From Arbacia lixula (lineage: Eukaryota; Echinodermata; Echinoidea; Arbacioida; Arbaciidae), in NCBI GenBank assembly GCA_963669155.1, contig OZ022589.1:12196084-12260083 (forward strand): DNA of 64,000 nt, read 5' to 3'. Made by a program: the position numbers and the translations under genes. The notes beneath the pieces were generated by a model. The model saw only the letters and a list, made by a program, of their open reading frames with translations, was not told the origin of the DNA and ran no database searches. Of this stretch, positions 1-12,566 are shown in pieces (the stretch's first letter is position 1; each line of letters opens with the position of its first letter).

Positions 1-529
1 ATGCGAAAGCGCATGATTTATTTGCGTTAACAAGAAAAAAAAAATGAAAATTCGCGTGCGGGCCCGGGGGAAGTTAGCGGGCCAGCGCTAAATAGAATTC
101 GCATACAAAGAGAATTTGCCGATTTGATGATCGTGCGGTCGAATCGGGTAAATATGAATGATTACGTGCATGCACTTCCCGCGCATAATATTTGTATAAA
201 TGTAACGGTTATATTTGCTAGTACATGTACTACTAAACTGCTGAAAAATACACATTTTACAAACGAAAAATGTGTAATAATCAAAGAGGTAAAAAGGTTG
301 AAGAGAATGACTGCTTTTTAAACATACAATTCAAATATTCCAAACTGCCGGGCCACGATGAAAATAGACTTTTTAGAAATTTAGGTTGGAACTTCGGGCG
401 AGTGAAAATCACAAGGCATTCCTTGTGTCACACATATACGTATTACAATTCATGCTTGCGTTGGATGGGAGCGTTGTCCGCTGCCCGACGCATCGCGCAC
501 TGGGAGGAGCAATATGGAATGAAGACTAT
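1..529. other. No recognisable gene
   Basis: AT-rich start of the window. Only short open frames occur, without splice context or recognisable protein motifs. Confidence 0.5.
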
Positions 530-1065
530 GGTCGCTACGGAACGCGGCGTTTCAGACGTAAACAAGAATAGTTTTAACTTTTCCTGAAAATGTTCGTGAA
601 GTTCTGACTGGAATATTTCGTATACGACATCATTTGGGTATAATAATGTTGATTCCTGCCGAATGTCATGACTTTTGAAAATGGGCTATTCCGTCTTTTA
701 AGGCGTACTCGTTATTCATTAGAAATACAGTATTTATGTGAAATAGTATTTCTGCCAATTCAAAACAGCAAAATGTAACTGAAACATTCCATTGGTTTAC
801 CATTAAAGAATTAATCGTGTCTTTACGTTTATATTGCATTTGAAAATCATTACAAAGCAATGACTTAAGAAAATAAATTGTATGTTCCTCATTTGTTCCA
901 CGGTTTATAATCATTAAAGACATGGAAACCCTTATAAAGGTCATTAAAATCGACATCGATCAAAAGTATAACCTTCCGGTGATATGTATGGAACCTCAGT
1001 CACAAATACTTTCAGGAAATATGAAAAATGATTCTTATTTACGTATGAAACGCCGCGTTTCGTAT
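530..1065. repeat. Imperfect palindromic element, about 535 bp
   Basis: The left arm beginning near 533 (ACGCGGCGTTTC, then TAAACAAGAATAGTTTTAAC) returns in inverted form at about 940-1,062 (ending GAAACGCCGCGTTTCGTA). The arms share roughly 120 bp with many mismatches around a unique centre. A third, diverged copy of the left arm lies at about 58,990-59,135, so this is a dispersed family. It is probably a non-autonomous DNA transposon. The outer ends are not certain and weak similarity may continue to about 1,150. Confidence 0.55.
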
Positions 1066-2394
1066 AGCATAAATTGCAGCGGCGCGGAGCGAGCATTGCA
1101 CACACTGATCGCATTACCGCGGACAATCACTACCCTCTGTGCCTACAGATCGGAGCGGAGAGCCACAATGTGTGCCGATTACGGTCTCGGTCTCTAAGTT
1201 TCAAGAACTACTTAGGGTTTTGACGACCCTTCCAAAACCTACTCGAAATCTCAAGATCGAAAAATTTCACTAAAAGTCAATTTCCAGCTTTAATATTGTG
1301 AGGGGAGTTCTGAAATGAGTATTTTTTTTTCAATTTCCGTGGCATTTACACCAACACAATCTAATTTATTGACCCTCAAAAGGGCTTCACTGTCTTCAAT
1401 TCTTGAAATCAGACATCAAAGCTCCAATTAATATATATTTGTGGCGGATGGACTCGAATTGGATGTGGAATGCATGAAACGAAATGCCTGCGAACGTGAC
1501 GAATCGAGAATCTGCGATTCCCGCCATAACATCATGGTCGTGATGATAAGACCATGATTCGACTGTTCACCTAGCTGAAGGAACAGGGCCTTTACCAGTT
1601 GAAAGCTGAATTGTGCCATAGGTCACAGATACTTCCCTGCTCTGACAAAAGGAAGCAACTAACAAAAGAGACTTTTCTTGTAAATGAACAAAATGTGTCT
1701 GCCACTTGCATTGGCATCAGTGCAACACCACATCATGTTAGATTGAATATCCCGCAGTAAGATTAATATTCCATGTCCACATTTTGCCCGTATGTAGGGA
1801 ATGATGGGTACAACCTAAGAGTACCAATAACCCAGATTTGAGTGATTTGTCACTTGCGTCCTTCTGTTAGAGAAGGGCAGAATAAAATAATCATCGATTT
1901 ACTGGTATGCCAGGTGCTCTAAAAGCATCATCTCGACACGACGTCAGCTGAATAGATCACTCGAATGGATTGTCATTAAAATCCTACCACTGCTTACGCG
2001 CGTCGGGGAAGGAATCTGTCAAGTAGCTGAAATTACGTCTTCAAGACTTTCAAGTGTCTTCGTGGCAGTTAACAATAACGATTATTTGCCCGCATATTCA
2101 CTTTGGGTGATTGATGTTTTCTTCCGCAGCAGACTGACAATTATATCATGAAATGCGACAAATTATTCGCATTCCTCCAGCTGCTTGTAACAAAACAGGC
2201 AAACACTTAAGTGTACTTATATAGGTGTTGAATTCCTCAAGAGCTGCACACAATTCCCGCAAGGTATCAGCAGTGGTTGTTTACTGATAAGATATTAACA
2301 CTTATCTTCTAGTATGTTTTGATTGCCTTTTCATGTCTCATTGTTGGCCTTCGAAGTGAAAATCAATGTACACGCATAATTTTTCAACCCTGAA
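1066..2394. other. Intergenic, nothing recognised
   Basis: Unique-looking AT-rich DNA with no exon-like open frame and no repeat that I can match elsewhere in the window. Confidence 0.4.
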
Positions 2395-2640
2395 GTTTTG
2401 TACAAGATAATTTGGCAGGGGTGTTTCTAATTCTATTGGCTAACTTGTGTGTGAAAACGAGATTGAGTAGCCAAGTCATGCATGAGTGGGCAAATCTTAC
2501 AGGCAAAAATGTCACTTTTCAAAAGTCACTAGAGTAATTCGGGGATTCTGTCATAATTTTTTTTTGGTGCAGAATGTATGTCCTTTCATTGCCGTATTCC
2601 ATTGACATTAAAGAATTATTATGATACAGTATAATACAGA
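2395..2640. repeat. Partial copy of the 6.9-7.6 kb palindromic element
   Basis: The segment shares GAGTGGGCAAAT and AAAAATGTCACTTTTCAAAA with the left arm at 6,912-7,085. It also shares the stretch around GGTGCAGAATGTATGTCC with the inverted centre near 7,365-7,420. The copy has one arm and part of the interior, so it is truncated. Confidence 0.6.
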
Positions 2641-4229
2641 ACTTTCATAACCGTACGTTGAATATCAAATTCCCCTATTTCAACATCATTTATATCACAG
2701 AGCTCCATTAAAGTATATTTCCGGCAAATGAGAGTTTATTATTTTGAAGAAGCAGCACTGACAGTATAAGTCTCCTGAGAAAATGCTTTAAAACAACAAT
2801 TTCCTGTATTTGTTCATTGTTATAATAATTCTTTAAAGAATTACCCCCGGGGGGGGGGGGGGGGGCGAATCGTTTTTTACCGCTGCCCATTTCCTTGTTC
2901 CCCTCTATGTTCCTTTTATTACACACATAAACAATAAAGTTGGTAAATTTTTATAACCATTTATGTATTTTGATATGTGATATAATGGTTGTAATCATAC
3001 CAACTGCATAAAACAAACTAAATCACCTCAAATAAAAGAAAACTCTTTAGATACTGAAGTAGGTTTTTCTAAGAATTTTAACACTTGATACAAGCAAAAA
3101 AATCAATATTAATGAAACCCTAATAAAATGGATTTCGGAGACAATTATTCAATTTGTCGATTTCGATGAGGCAGCATAAACTGATCCTGGGAGACAAAGA
3201 CTATCCTTCATGGTTATATTCATTTTTGTTAAGAATTACTCACAGAGGAGCTTTTGGAATATTTCTCATTCCAAATGACTTCCTTTCCGTCCTTTTCTTC
3301 ATGATTGCGCTGTTTTTTCCATTGGATTCCCTTCACTAGTCTTTGACTAAATTTATCAGCAATATATCATACAAGGAATATACGCTTTTATCACAAATAT
3401 TATATGTTTCCTTCTCCTTTAGCGCGGAAGACTTGATAATCACGTCTCCATTTTAGGCATCTGAATGCCATGCCCCCTGAACTAACGGGCCATGTGAGAG
3501 CAATGATAAGAAGGAAAAACAGCTGTGAGGCCTCTGGTTTAGGTAAACACTCACATTATCATAGTTATGTGCCATTGTATCTTCCAAGCGATAAATAACC
3601 TACTCTTAGCATTGTTTAGGTGTGAAAATGTCACTCATTGTGAAGGAATCCGATAAATGCCGTACCGTGTCCCAGATTCTAGCCTCTACTTCATGTTAAA
3701 GAAGTATTCGTCTATATGTATATATCCATGGTAACTAGACACAGTAATAGTCACCTGTAAATTTACCTAACACTGCAAAGTAAAATTCACAGAGAGTAAC
3801 AACTTTTTTTGCTAGTCATTCTATGTATTCTCCATATATTTTTGTTCTTACTCTTATTTTTGTTCTTTGCTTTATTTGTTTCCTCGAGCGTTTTCCCCCT
3901 CCTGTCATCTTTTTATGTGACCCTTATTCACAACGGTGCTTTATCACTTAGACCGCGTACCAAAAGGACATTAACCTAATGGGACGCAAAATAAATCATT
4001 TGATGCTGTCCAAAAATCGTTGATTTTCATCACAGCATCACAATAGTGGTCGATTTCAATTATTCGTTGTATTTTTTACGTGGACAAATTCAATATACCA
4101 TAGTGGTTCCAATGATAAGCTCAATTATATTGAATCAATAATCAGGTTTCATATTGTTTTATTTGGCGTCCCATAAAATTAGTCAGGTTAAGTACTGTTT
4201 GGGTTTAACCTCTGTTGGGAATACGGGCC
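2641..4229. other. Intergenic, includes a G homopolymer tract
   Basis: No gene is recognised. A CCCC/G tract of about 18 consecutive G lies near 2,849-2,866. The rest is AT-rich without clear repeats. Confidence 0.4.
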
Positions 4230-4560
4230 TTCGTCTTCCATGCCCTTCTCCCTTTCTCTCTTCCTCTTTTCTATGATTTTCATCTGCTCCCCTCCACGCC
4301 CCCCCCCCCTCTCTTCCTCTTCTCTCTCCTTTCTCTCTTCACCTGCTCCCCTCCACCCCTCTCCCCTCTCTCTCTCTCGACATCTATCTCTCTGTCTCTG
4401 TCTGTCTGCCCCCCCCCCCTCTCCCACCTCCCTCCCCTTTTCTCTCTCCTCTTCTCACTCTTCCCCTATCTCCTCCCCCCTCTCTGTCTCTCTCTCTGTC
4501 TCTACATATATACATATATATATCCATCTTCTCTCCATTCCTCCCTTCTTTGCAATGCCG
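4230..4560. repeat. Pyrimidine-rich low-complexity tract
   Basis: About 330 bp almost entirely C and T on the plus strand, with short (CT)n and poly-C runs. It produces long but meaningless open frames rich in Ser, Leu and Pro (or Arg and Glu on the other strand). Confidence 0.85.
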
Positions 4561-4988
4561 ACTTGACTCCTTGCTCCTGCCCTACTTTCCGCAGCTTCCC
4601 GGACACCCAGAGCGCACATTCACACCCCGTAAACAACACGAAACAATGCTCCATAGTCGGTTTGATATTAGAATACAATTTTCCTCGTCTGCAATGGCTT
4701 ACCCCGTTTCCTGTGGGAGTTGGTGCATGTCGTGGGGAAAGTACACCGAGAGAGAAGACAGCCAAATGAGTCAATCCAGTGAGATGGAGAGAATAATTGT
4801 TGCCAGATTTTACCAGGGCCGAATCGGAATCAATGAAGGAATTAGCTCATCTACTTGAGAGTAAACGAGGGGGCAATTTGTTTTAAAGTGCGGTTAATGT
4901 CCGCGCATGTTCCTTGCCAGCAGCGCCTAGTGCCTCCTGGAACGCAGCCGTGTCGATGTCTCCATTTGCAATGGGGGAATGTTTGCAG

Positions 4989-5118
4989 GAGTACCTGGGA
5001 CCGTGACCTGGGACGAGGCCATGTACTACTTCGGCTGCTGCAGACGCTACTGTATCTGGCGTGATAGAGCTTCCATGGAGCTACGGTTCTGCTAAGGGCG
5101 TCGACATGCTCGGAGATG
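4989..5118 (+). CDS. Possible orphan exon, unidentified
   Basis: A GC-richer block follows a fair splice acceptor (TTTGCAG, ending 4,988) and precedes a donor-like ATG|GTAATT at 5,119. One plus-strand frame reads TWDEAMYYFGCC and stops TAA about 35 residues in; another reads GVIELPWSYGSAKG through to the donor. I recognise neither. It could be an exon of a gene not otherwise visible or chance. No partner exon is demonstrated. Confidence 0.15.
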
Positions 5119-6138
5119 GTAATTCATACATGCACTCAATTTTACTTTAATTTCAATTTAATAACATAGGCCTATTACTTTGATGTTTCATGTTGATTTA
5201 GCAGTTAGATTTAATTAAGAAATTGTGTTAAGAGAATATTGATACCTCAAGATGCTTTGAGTACAGATTGAAAAAATATCTTGGCCTGATTGTTTTCCTG
5301 AAGACAACTTGCTAGGATAATTTATCCCTGGTACGAGACAGCTACGGATCACGTGACTGTCGACTTGCTATGGGGCGATTCTCGAATCATGCCCTGGATG
5401 TTCTAGCCCAAGTCACCCACGGTGGTCGGAGACTTCTTCCTCTCCCCCTGTCGCCACGCCCCCTCCTGCCGTCACGCCCCCTTCCTGGCCTCGTGTCTAC
5501 CCGCTGTGCCCCGGGGAGCCACTCACTTTGGGCTGTCTTTGAAACGCACGTGGTGGATTCGAAAGGCTTTGCAGGAGGCACTAACCCACGCACACACAGT
5601 CACACACGCTTCTTCTTTTTTTCAATAGTATTTATTCACCGTTCCATTTGAATGACACATAAAACCATAATTTTATCTGATATAATCATCATGATCATAT
5701 ACCAAAAATAAAATCACACGATTAGGCTACACATAAAATTATTACAATAAGCATAAAAGACAAACAAGCCAAGACAAAAAAGGAGAATAAAGTGTGTTTA
5801 TATGACACAATAAAGTTTTTCTTTGTGCTGTAGTTGTTCCACAGTAAAATAAAATCAAGGTAAATTAAATAATTCAATAATCTGCTCATTTTTCCTTCAT
5901 GATATGAAAGCCACACGATGAATTTTAATGTAGATAATCTAAACACATGTAATTTTATTTACCTAGTGAGAACTAATCCAAATATTTCAAATCAATATGC
6001 CCCCCCCCCCCTTCCTGTGTACACATACACACACGCAAACACCCGCACACACACCATTACATCATATCTTCACCTCATGGTTGACTACATCTGCCACATA
6101 TCAACCTGCCAGAAGTGTAGAATTATGGGAGTGACACA

Positions 6139-6185
<47 letters not shown>

Positions 6186-6254
6186 TCTCATTATTTTTTG
6201 GCCTAAAAATACATTCTTTATCAAAGAGAAAGTCCAGCCTAATCTAAAATTGGG
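5119..6254. other. Intergenic with (CA)n and poly-C tracts
   Basis: No convincing gene. A GC-rich patch at 5,400-5,590 is open in several frames, but none resembles a known protein. A C tract lies at about 6,000-6,011 and a (CA)n microsatellite of about 50 bp at 6,133-6,183. Confidence 0.5.
6133..6183. repeat. (CA)n microsatellite
   Basis: About 24 CA units with one interruption near the start. Confidence 0.95.
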
Positions 6255-6400
6255 TTGAATTAACGGCAGACAAAATAAAACACCATGTCAGTGAAGGTTT
6301 TACGAGAATCCGTCAAAGGATAAGAAAGTCATAATTTCATAAGGCTTATTTTTGACGTCATATGCGAGATGCTCTCCCATATTGTTATATTCTGTATAAT
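6255..6400. repeat. MITE family A, half copy
   Basis: Contains the family core GTGAAGGTTT, GTCAAAGGATAAGAAAGT and TGACGTCA followed by GCGAGATGCTCTC, as in the full copies at 22,757-23,227 and 31,660-32,092. Only one arm is present. Confidence 0.65.
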
Positions 6401-6911
6401 TCCATATAAATCCTCCTGCTCATTATCCATTATCACAGTTATTATCACCCCGCTCACAATCATCCCTGTCAACGTGATCGATAGCATCATTGCCATCGTC
6501 GTCATCCATCACCGCCATCGTCGTCATCTTTGGCTTACCACAGTAGTGCCCATATCTGATGTTGAAAGTAAGAAACTCGACAGAAACGATATGGTGGCCG
6601 CTTTTGAACTACTGGACATGCTTAAGGGCATGGTTCCCCAGCCCACTCCCCCCTTCCCCCCTCCCATCTCCCCTTCCCCTCCCACTTTCTCCCCACACTC
6701 AAAAACATTAAAAGAAAAGTATTATGAGACCCGTCATCAATGGAGTGTCATTATGCAATAGCTCGCTTTCTTGTTTATCTTCAGGATATCGAGAAGGTAT
6801 CGTCTCACAATGGTAATCGAATTGACTTAAATCCGCACCCGGTGATGGTGGCAGAACATTGACTGAAGTTGATTGTAATAAACACAACAACAAAAAAGCA
6901 AGTCCACGTAA
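6401..6911. other. Intergenic, nothing recognised
   Basis: Includes a CATCG-rich simple stretch (about 6,480-6,530) and a C-rich stretch (6,635-6,700). No gene seen. Confidence 0.4.
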
Positions 6912-7604
6912 GCAAAATAGCATAACTTTTTATCGAAGAGGTTTTGGGCAAAATAAATTGGCAGGATTGTTTCTCAACTAATTGACTAACTTCTGTGTAA
7001 AAATCATGTCAATCGAATTTGGCATGCGTGAGTGGGCAAATTTTAAAGGCAAAAATGTCACTTTTCAAAAGTCACAAGTGTAATTGTTCATACCGTTTTA
7101 CCAATACATTTTTGCCTTTCTTGTGCGACTTTTAAAGTGTTTTCACTCAACCATGACACGAAAAAGACTTCCTATGTTTACATAATAGGTCATGTTACAT
7201 GTTTGTAAAAATATCCAGAGTTTTATTTTTTCACCAAAATAAAGGGTTTTTGAAAGTTTCAAACTCAAGAGGGCTGAGTATGTGTTAAACGGTGCTCACT
7301 CAACCAGAACAATGGGTCAAATGTCGGGATTAGTGTTAGGGATCGAGAGATGGATGATAAACATTGAAAGGACATAAATTATGCACCAGAAATGGAATTC
7401 ATTGAAAATTCATATGACAGAATCCCAAAAATACCCTTCTGACTTTTGAAAAGTGACATTTTTGCCTTTAAGATTTGCCCACTCATGCATTACTGATTGG
7501 ATTAGTGTGATTTTCACACATAAGTTAGTCAATAAGTTGAAGAACAATCCTGCCAAATTATTTTGCCCAAAACCTCTTCGATAAAAAGTTATGCTATTTT
7601 GATT
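6912..7604. mobile_element. Palindromic DNA transposon (MITE-like), about 690 bp
   Basis: The left end CAAAATAGCATAACTTTTTA and right end TAAAAAGTTATGCTATTTTG are perfect inverted repeats. The arms continue through TTTTGGGCAAAATAAATTGG, TTGACTAACTTCTGTG and AAAAATGTCACTTTTCAAAA for about 165 bp with a few mismatches. The interior has no coding capacity, so the element is non-autonomous. A partial copy is at 2,395-2,640. A poly-G tract directly follows the right end. Confidence 0.8.
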
Positions 7605-8444
7605 AGGGGGGGGGGGCTACTTTTTTGTTGTGTTTATATTCGTTTCATTTTATGATTTATTTGATACTTGAACAACATAATTCCATGATACATGATTGTA
7701 TTCTGAACTCAATAAGAGAAACAATATGATACCGCTAAATGTTTTTCCCCCGAGCTTTACAATGCCCATCCCCCCCCCCTCCCGCAGCCAGATCCCACCC
7801 ACCCACCCATTACATCCAACGACTAGCGACAACACACCACCCTGGTGACACATACATGTACCCTCCGTGTCGTTGTCAGAGTCTTGAATCTGAAGAAAAC
7901 ATGCACTTTGAGACGCTTGACCCAGGCCAATGAAGAGCCACCCAAATGCCCCGGTTTCCTTCCTCAACGTGGTTTCGCTACTCGTGCAAAAAACGACAAA
8001 CATCAAACATCGCCATACTAAATCTAAATAGCTAGCGCTGTATGCTCTTTATACGCATCATGTGCCATCGCCATCGATAGATATTGACTATAGATTCAGG
8101 AATCGTGAACCAGTCAAAATGTTTTATTCGTCAATCATGTCAACGTAAGACGTATCCCCGTTATATTCCTTAAACGTGACACTTTAAAAACGGTCTACAT
8201 ATGTTATGATCATGTCTGCCTCTCGCGTGACTAGGGTATTCAAGATCTTTATCAGAACACGTGTACTGTGTAAATGTCTGCGGCTCTGCATCCGGGATCT
8301 GCATGTATCAAAATAGGCTTATTGTCACGTCGATTGTTGAGTTGCGACTCCCGGAATGTGGGGTGTAGTTACGATTGCACTATGGGGATATTAACCTAGT
8401 ACTAACTCCATGATTGCGATTGTTCCTTCCATCTGGTTCTACAG
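7605..8444. other. Intergenic, nothing recognised
   Basis: Poly-G and poly-C tracts lie near 7,606 and 7,770. No gene-like frame is visible. Confidence 0.4.
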
Positions 8445-8523
8445 ATGGGAATTAATTACGACTGGCAAGCTGCGATGTCCTACTCCCTACTGGGCATCCC
8501 CCGGTCGATCCCGAGCGCGGCGA
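8445..8523 (+). CDS. Possible orphan exon, unidentified
   Basis: A good acceptor (TTCTACAG, ending 8,444) and a good donor (GCGA|GTGAGT at 8,524) enclose 79 bp open in the frame reading MGINYDWQAAMSYSLLG then IPRSIPSAAS. The block is GC-richer than its surroundings and lies just before DNA with no features. The W-x-x-A-M-x-Y pattern is loosely shared with the candidate at 4,989-5,118. I do not recognise the protein. Confidence 0.2.
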
Positions 8524-8622
8524 GTGAGTCACCGTGAGCCTTCGAGGCTCCAAGCTCAGTTATCTAGACACTAGAGGGCGTGATGGGTGAAGTGTGGAGA
8601 TTTTAGGGGGTTGACTCTCCTA

Positions 8623-8845
8623 ATAGACCCCTCGTTATGAATGCAAAGTTAATTCACGTCGTTCAAACAAGACGTTTCTAATGGTAACTCCAAACATTGT
8701 CCAAGGTTTACCCGAGTAGCAACAACTAACAACTAATAGTATGTGTTCCACCCATTGAAACTGAATTAAGAAATACAGGCGAGAGAGATGAAAACGCATT
8801 ACTACGCAGTTTGGGGGGAAGTTGTCAATACATGGATTATTGTGT
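8623..8845. repeat. Short dispersed repeat, TAGACC family (copy 1)
   Basis: Starts TAGACC and contains TCGTTCAAACAA, CTAATGGTAACTCC and TTGTCCAAGGTTTACCCG, matching copies at 46,215-46,443, 53,333-53,554 (inverted) and 63,475 onward. The best copy has inverted ends TAGACCNTTTTC/GAAAACGGTCTA. The right end of this copy is diverged. Confidence 0.65.
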
Positions 8846-9176
8846 CTCAAAGTCGATAGAAAGCCATTTAGTAATTGCATCCACACAGGCGCATTTACGC
8901 ACCTTCAGAAGAGGAAGGCGCCCGGCGAGTGGACGGATAAAAGATCATGAAGGAAGAATGAAACAAAAATGTACAAGTCATAACAGTGTCGATTACTCTC
9001 TTCCATGTCTGCTTAGTGCAATTGGTTTCTATTTCTGTCTCTTCGCCCTTTTCTTCGTTGGCGGAGCTGGGTGCGGGGGTGGGTGAGGCTACTAAAACGA
9101 AGACATGGTTTTTAGTGCCTTATATCGCTTTTTGCGGACATATGTATAAATATTGCTTGCGATTAAGCATTGCACT

Positions 9177-9457
9177 ATAAAGGGCATATACTGTACCTGG
9201 AAGGCAAAAAAAAAAAAGATCTACATTTTGAGTAATGAGTGATCAAATCACAAATCCTCAAAATGTTCGGCCCGAACATTTTGGGGATTTAATAATTAAT
9301 CATTAATTACTCCAAATATGGATCATTTGAGGGCAAATAAATTTCAGCAAGCTCCTAAAATGGACAATACATGAATTTAAGACCATTGGCAAGAAGATTG
9401 CTAACAATTACCTTTTGGAGGCTTTTTTGCCTTCCCAGTACAGTATATACCCTTTAA
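9177..9457. mobile_element. Palindromic MITE family B, copy 1 (left arm shortened)
   Basis: Ends are AAAGGGCATATACTGTAC and GTACAGTATATACCCTTTAA. The centre is the hairpin CCTCAAAATGTTCGGCC. The right arm carries TTTGAGGGCAAATAA, TAAAATGGACAATACATGAA and AAGACCATTGGCAAGAAGAT. Compared with the full copy at 41,453-41,825, most of the left arm is deleted. Confidence 0.85.
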
Positions 9458-9929
9458 GACAACAACAACAAAAAAATACTGTACAAGAAGTTCCTTGTCC
9501 GTTGGATGTGACCCCCCCCCCCCCCCCCCCCCACACACACACACCTTCCCCTCCCACAATCCCCGGAACTAATAGCCGCCCCTGTTAGTTGGATATCCAG
9601 TATCAGTGTGTGGCGTACTTCACATTCACCTCGGTAAGACAACATCTACCCTTGCTACATGCGCCGTACCCTGGCTGTTGCGGAGCGCGCATGCAAATCT
9701 GCACGTTTCTTTGCAAACAACAACTCTTGTCAAGGTGGAACTTTGCAAAGATCACTTTCAGAATTAATAGTCGCGTTTTCTTCTCGGTGGGGGCACGTTG
9801 CCCGCTCGAGTACTCCCTGGGCCTTCCACACGTGGCCGCAGGTCTGCATGTGCCGTTAATAAATGTGTCTCAATGGACGAATCGGGTGAGAGACAAACAA
9901 GAGGCGGTTCGATCCAGCAACCAGAGCCA
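9458..9929. other. Intergenic with poly-C and CA tract
   Basis: A tract of about 20 C followed by (CA)n lies at 9,512-9,543. The remaining sequence has no recognisable gene. Confidence 0.45.
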
Positions 9930-10405
9930 TCTGTATACAGAGTTTGGCCATGCAGTTACAACATGGCGCGTATACTTTTGTTATTTGCTTGCCCAACAAA
10001 GCTCCACTTATTGCAATTGCGCATGAGCAGATTATTGCTTTTAGTAAATGACCTCAGGTCATTTTCCAAACTCACAGAGTAAAATGGGAATTCATTAGAT
10101 AGTCGACCACATTTCAATCTATTATCATGCAAATATGGCAACAGCTATTCAGCTCTGAGAAGGTAGTGAAAGAACATTCCACCATGTGCATCTGCTTCTA
10201 TTGTTGTTCCGGGCACACTGTTAAATGTCTAACATCCATCATCCAACACAACTTCACGATAAACAATCCTAGTGAGCAGTCTAGTAGTATTTATTCAGTG
10301 CATTGTCCGACCATGGTGTAATTACGAAACGGTCTATTGAAACCGCGTTGGCCAAACTCTGTTTAGGCCTATAGATGGCTCTGCCAGCCACCTACCTATA
10401 CCGTC
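9930..10405. repeat. Diverged repeat with copies here and in WAVE intron 3
   Basis: The segment near 9,930-10,005 (GAGCCATCTGTATACAGAGT, then ACATGGCGCGTAT and TTGCTTGCCCAAC) recurs inverted near 10,325-10,400 and, in both orientations, at about 14,280-14,450 (GATGGCGCGTTGGGCAAGC and GTATGGATGGCTCTGC). This looks like a palindromic short element, but its ends are not resolved. Confidence 0.45.
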
Positions 10406-11128
10406 CTCATTAGCCACCGATCTTTTTTTTTTTCTAGTGTTTAGTTTGTAGATTGTGTTGCCCCCCCCCCCCCCCCCAGTGTGTGCAAAAAGAATGAAAA
10501 TGACACTTTCACAAAATGACGAATTCTTTTCCTCCTCTCTATAATTCAAAATATCGCTTTGTATGTTCTTTGATGAGGGATGAGTAGATCCTGTTCTAGA
10601 TTTAAATATAATATATTTTATATGAACGTATTATTTACAAATGTTACTCTGTAAGATTTAGGCGGAAGCCATACGAATATACTTTTCCATTCTAAGGTTG
10701 CAATTCCGATGAATTCAAATAGTTAAATCATAATTTGCCAAACTTCCTTAACTTTTGGGCTGTTTAAAAATACATAATATGTTTCCACTTCCTGGTGACA
10801 AAACGAGCAAAGATTGTGTGTTACAAAACCAAATTGAGAGCTGCTCTTTTGAATATATAGCTCTATGTAATAATTTATTTTGGAATTCCCTGTGTTTCGT
10901 AATTAGAGTCATGCTTCTCAGATCACTATATGTCTCTGTGAATTGCTTTCAGTAAACTAAAAAACGGTTTGGTTATCACTAATCTGCAATACAAATAATT
11001 TTCTTAATTCTCTAATTAAGTTATCAAAGACCTTTCTGGATTTTATGTCTATAAACAGTTTGTCTCTAAACATTATGATACACGCACGTACGTACGCACG
11101 CGCGCGCGCGCGCGCACACACACACACA

Positions 11129-11171
<43 letters not shown>

Positions 11172-12566
11172 ATATAACACCGCCCATTAATAATGAATAC
11201 GCGTTCACCATACAGGGTGCGAAAACATCAAACAATAATGCCAAATAATCTATTCAATAGTCAATGGTTTAATCATGTAATTATGAGAAACCTTTTACAT
11301 GGCTTTTCTATCAAGAAATTGCCACATCACATGGTAACCGATACTGATCTAGATGTAACAATCACCTCCAGCAAATATCAAAGTAAAACATGAAACAACG
11401 ATGAAATATAAATGATCCTTGTTCAATAGAAAGAAAAGGAGGAAATGTGTCTCCGCATTAGTGCATGCCCCCCCCCCCTTTCCCTGACACCCCCCCCCCC
11501 CCCCTTTACCCTCTATTAAAACATCTATGATCATACCAAGGAAATACTCATCATTCACCCATTATGTCATTCACTTGTTTCAAGAGTATTTACAGTTGAT
11601 ATAGGTGCATTATTTTAGGCATAACCTATTATATAACGTGTATCCCTTTGTACCATGTCACTGGCTGCACTTGTCAATATCCCCTCACCAACTTTCCTTC
11701 CGTTCTCCATTTCATCTTGAATTCAGTATAGATACCGAAAACAAAGACTAAACCAGTATTGTGTACTGTAAGTGTAATAACGATAGAAATATAAACTAAT
11801 TCCTTCATGATCCCTTCCTGTGGTTGTGTTTCAGCATACCAAAAGTTAGTGGCGAATCATGAAGAATACCGAAAAGTACCCAAAGTTTTACATGTATGTC
11901 TAAAGACTCCATCCCACCATCGAAAGCTACAAAGCAAATCTAACAATAATTTTGAAGAGAGACAAAGTATCAAGGCTCGTATCAACGATATGACGAGATT
12001 GTAGGAATATGGTAGCTCACGAGAAATTGGTCAAACATGGTGCATTGTGTGGGTTCACAATAATAGTTTCATACTATTGAATTAAATTACCAATAATTGA
12101 TTTGTGTCTCCTTGTTTGCTTGCTCACTAATTCTCACTACCTTTCATTGAGCCGAGGAAGGCGTTTAAATCCATCATATATTGGCTTAGGTCAGGCAGCG
12201 GGACTGGTCCACACTCGTTAAGAGGTCAACAAGACTTCAACAGTGTCTTGAATACTCAGATACCAAATTAGTCGCTTTCGCAAGAATCACTCCTCTTTTT
12301 CTTGGGAAGAATTCGCCATTTCATCCACACACCACTAACTAAATCACATTTCCTTATTCTGTACATTTCACAGGCTAAGAACAATCCTATAATTTTTCTA
12401 CAAAATAAGTATTTCAGGCTCGTATAAATGGATTAATAAGGAAGATATATAATGAAGATTTGCGCCATCATAGAGTAACACAGATATAAATCAAACAAAA
12501 AACTATGTGGCAAAGCGAGCAGTCATGATCAGCTGTCTCCGTGCGCACTCCAGTATAGCGCCATCT
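10406..12566. other. Downstream flank of WAVE with simple repeats
   Basis: No second gene recognised. Contains a poly-C tract (10,461-10,477), a (CG)n/(CA)n microsatellite (about 11,085-11,175), and two more poly-C tracts (11,468-11,510). The part nearest 12,566 is presumably the WAVE 3' UTR; I could not fix a polyadenylation signal. Confidence 0.45.
11085..11175. repeat. (CG)n/(CA)n microsatellite
   Basis: ACGCACG and CGCGCG units pass into (CA)n broken by two TA steps. Total about 90 bp of alternating purine-pyrimidine, a Z-DNA-prone composition. Confidence 0.9.
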
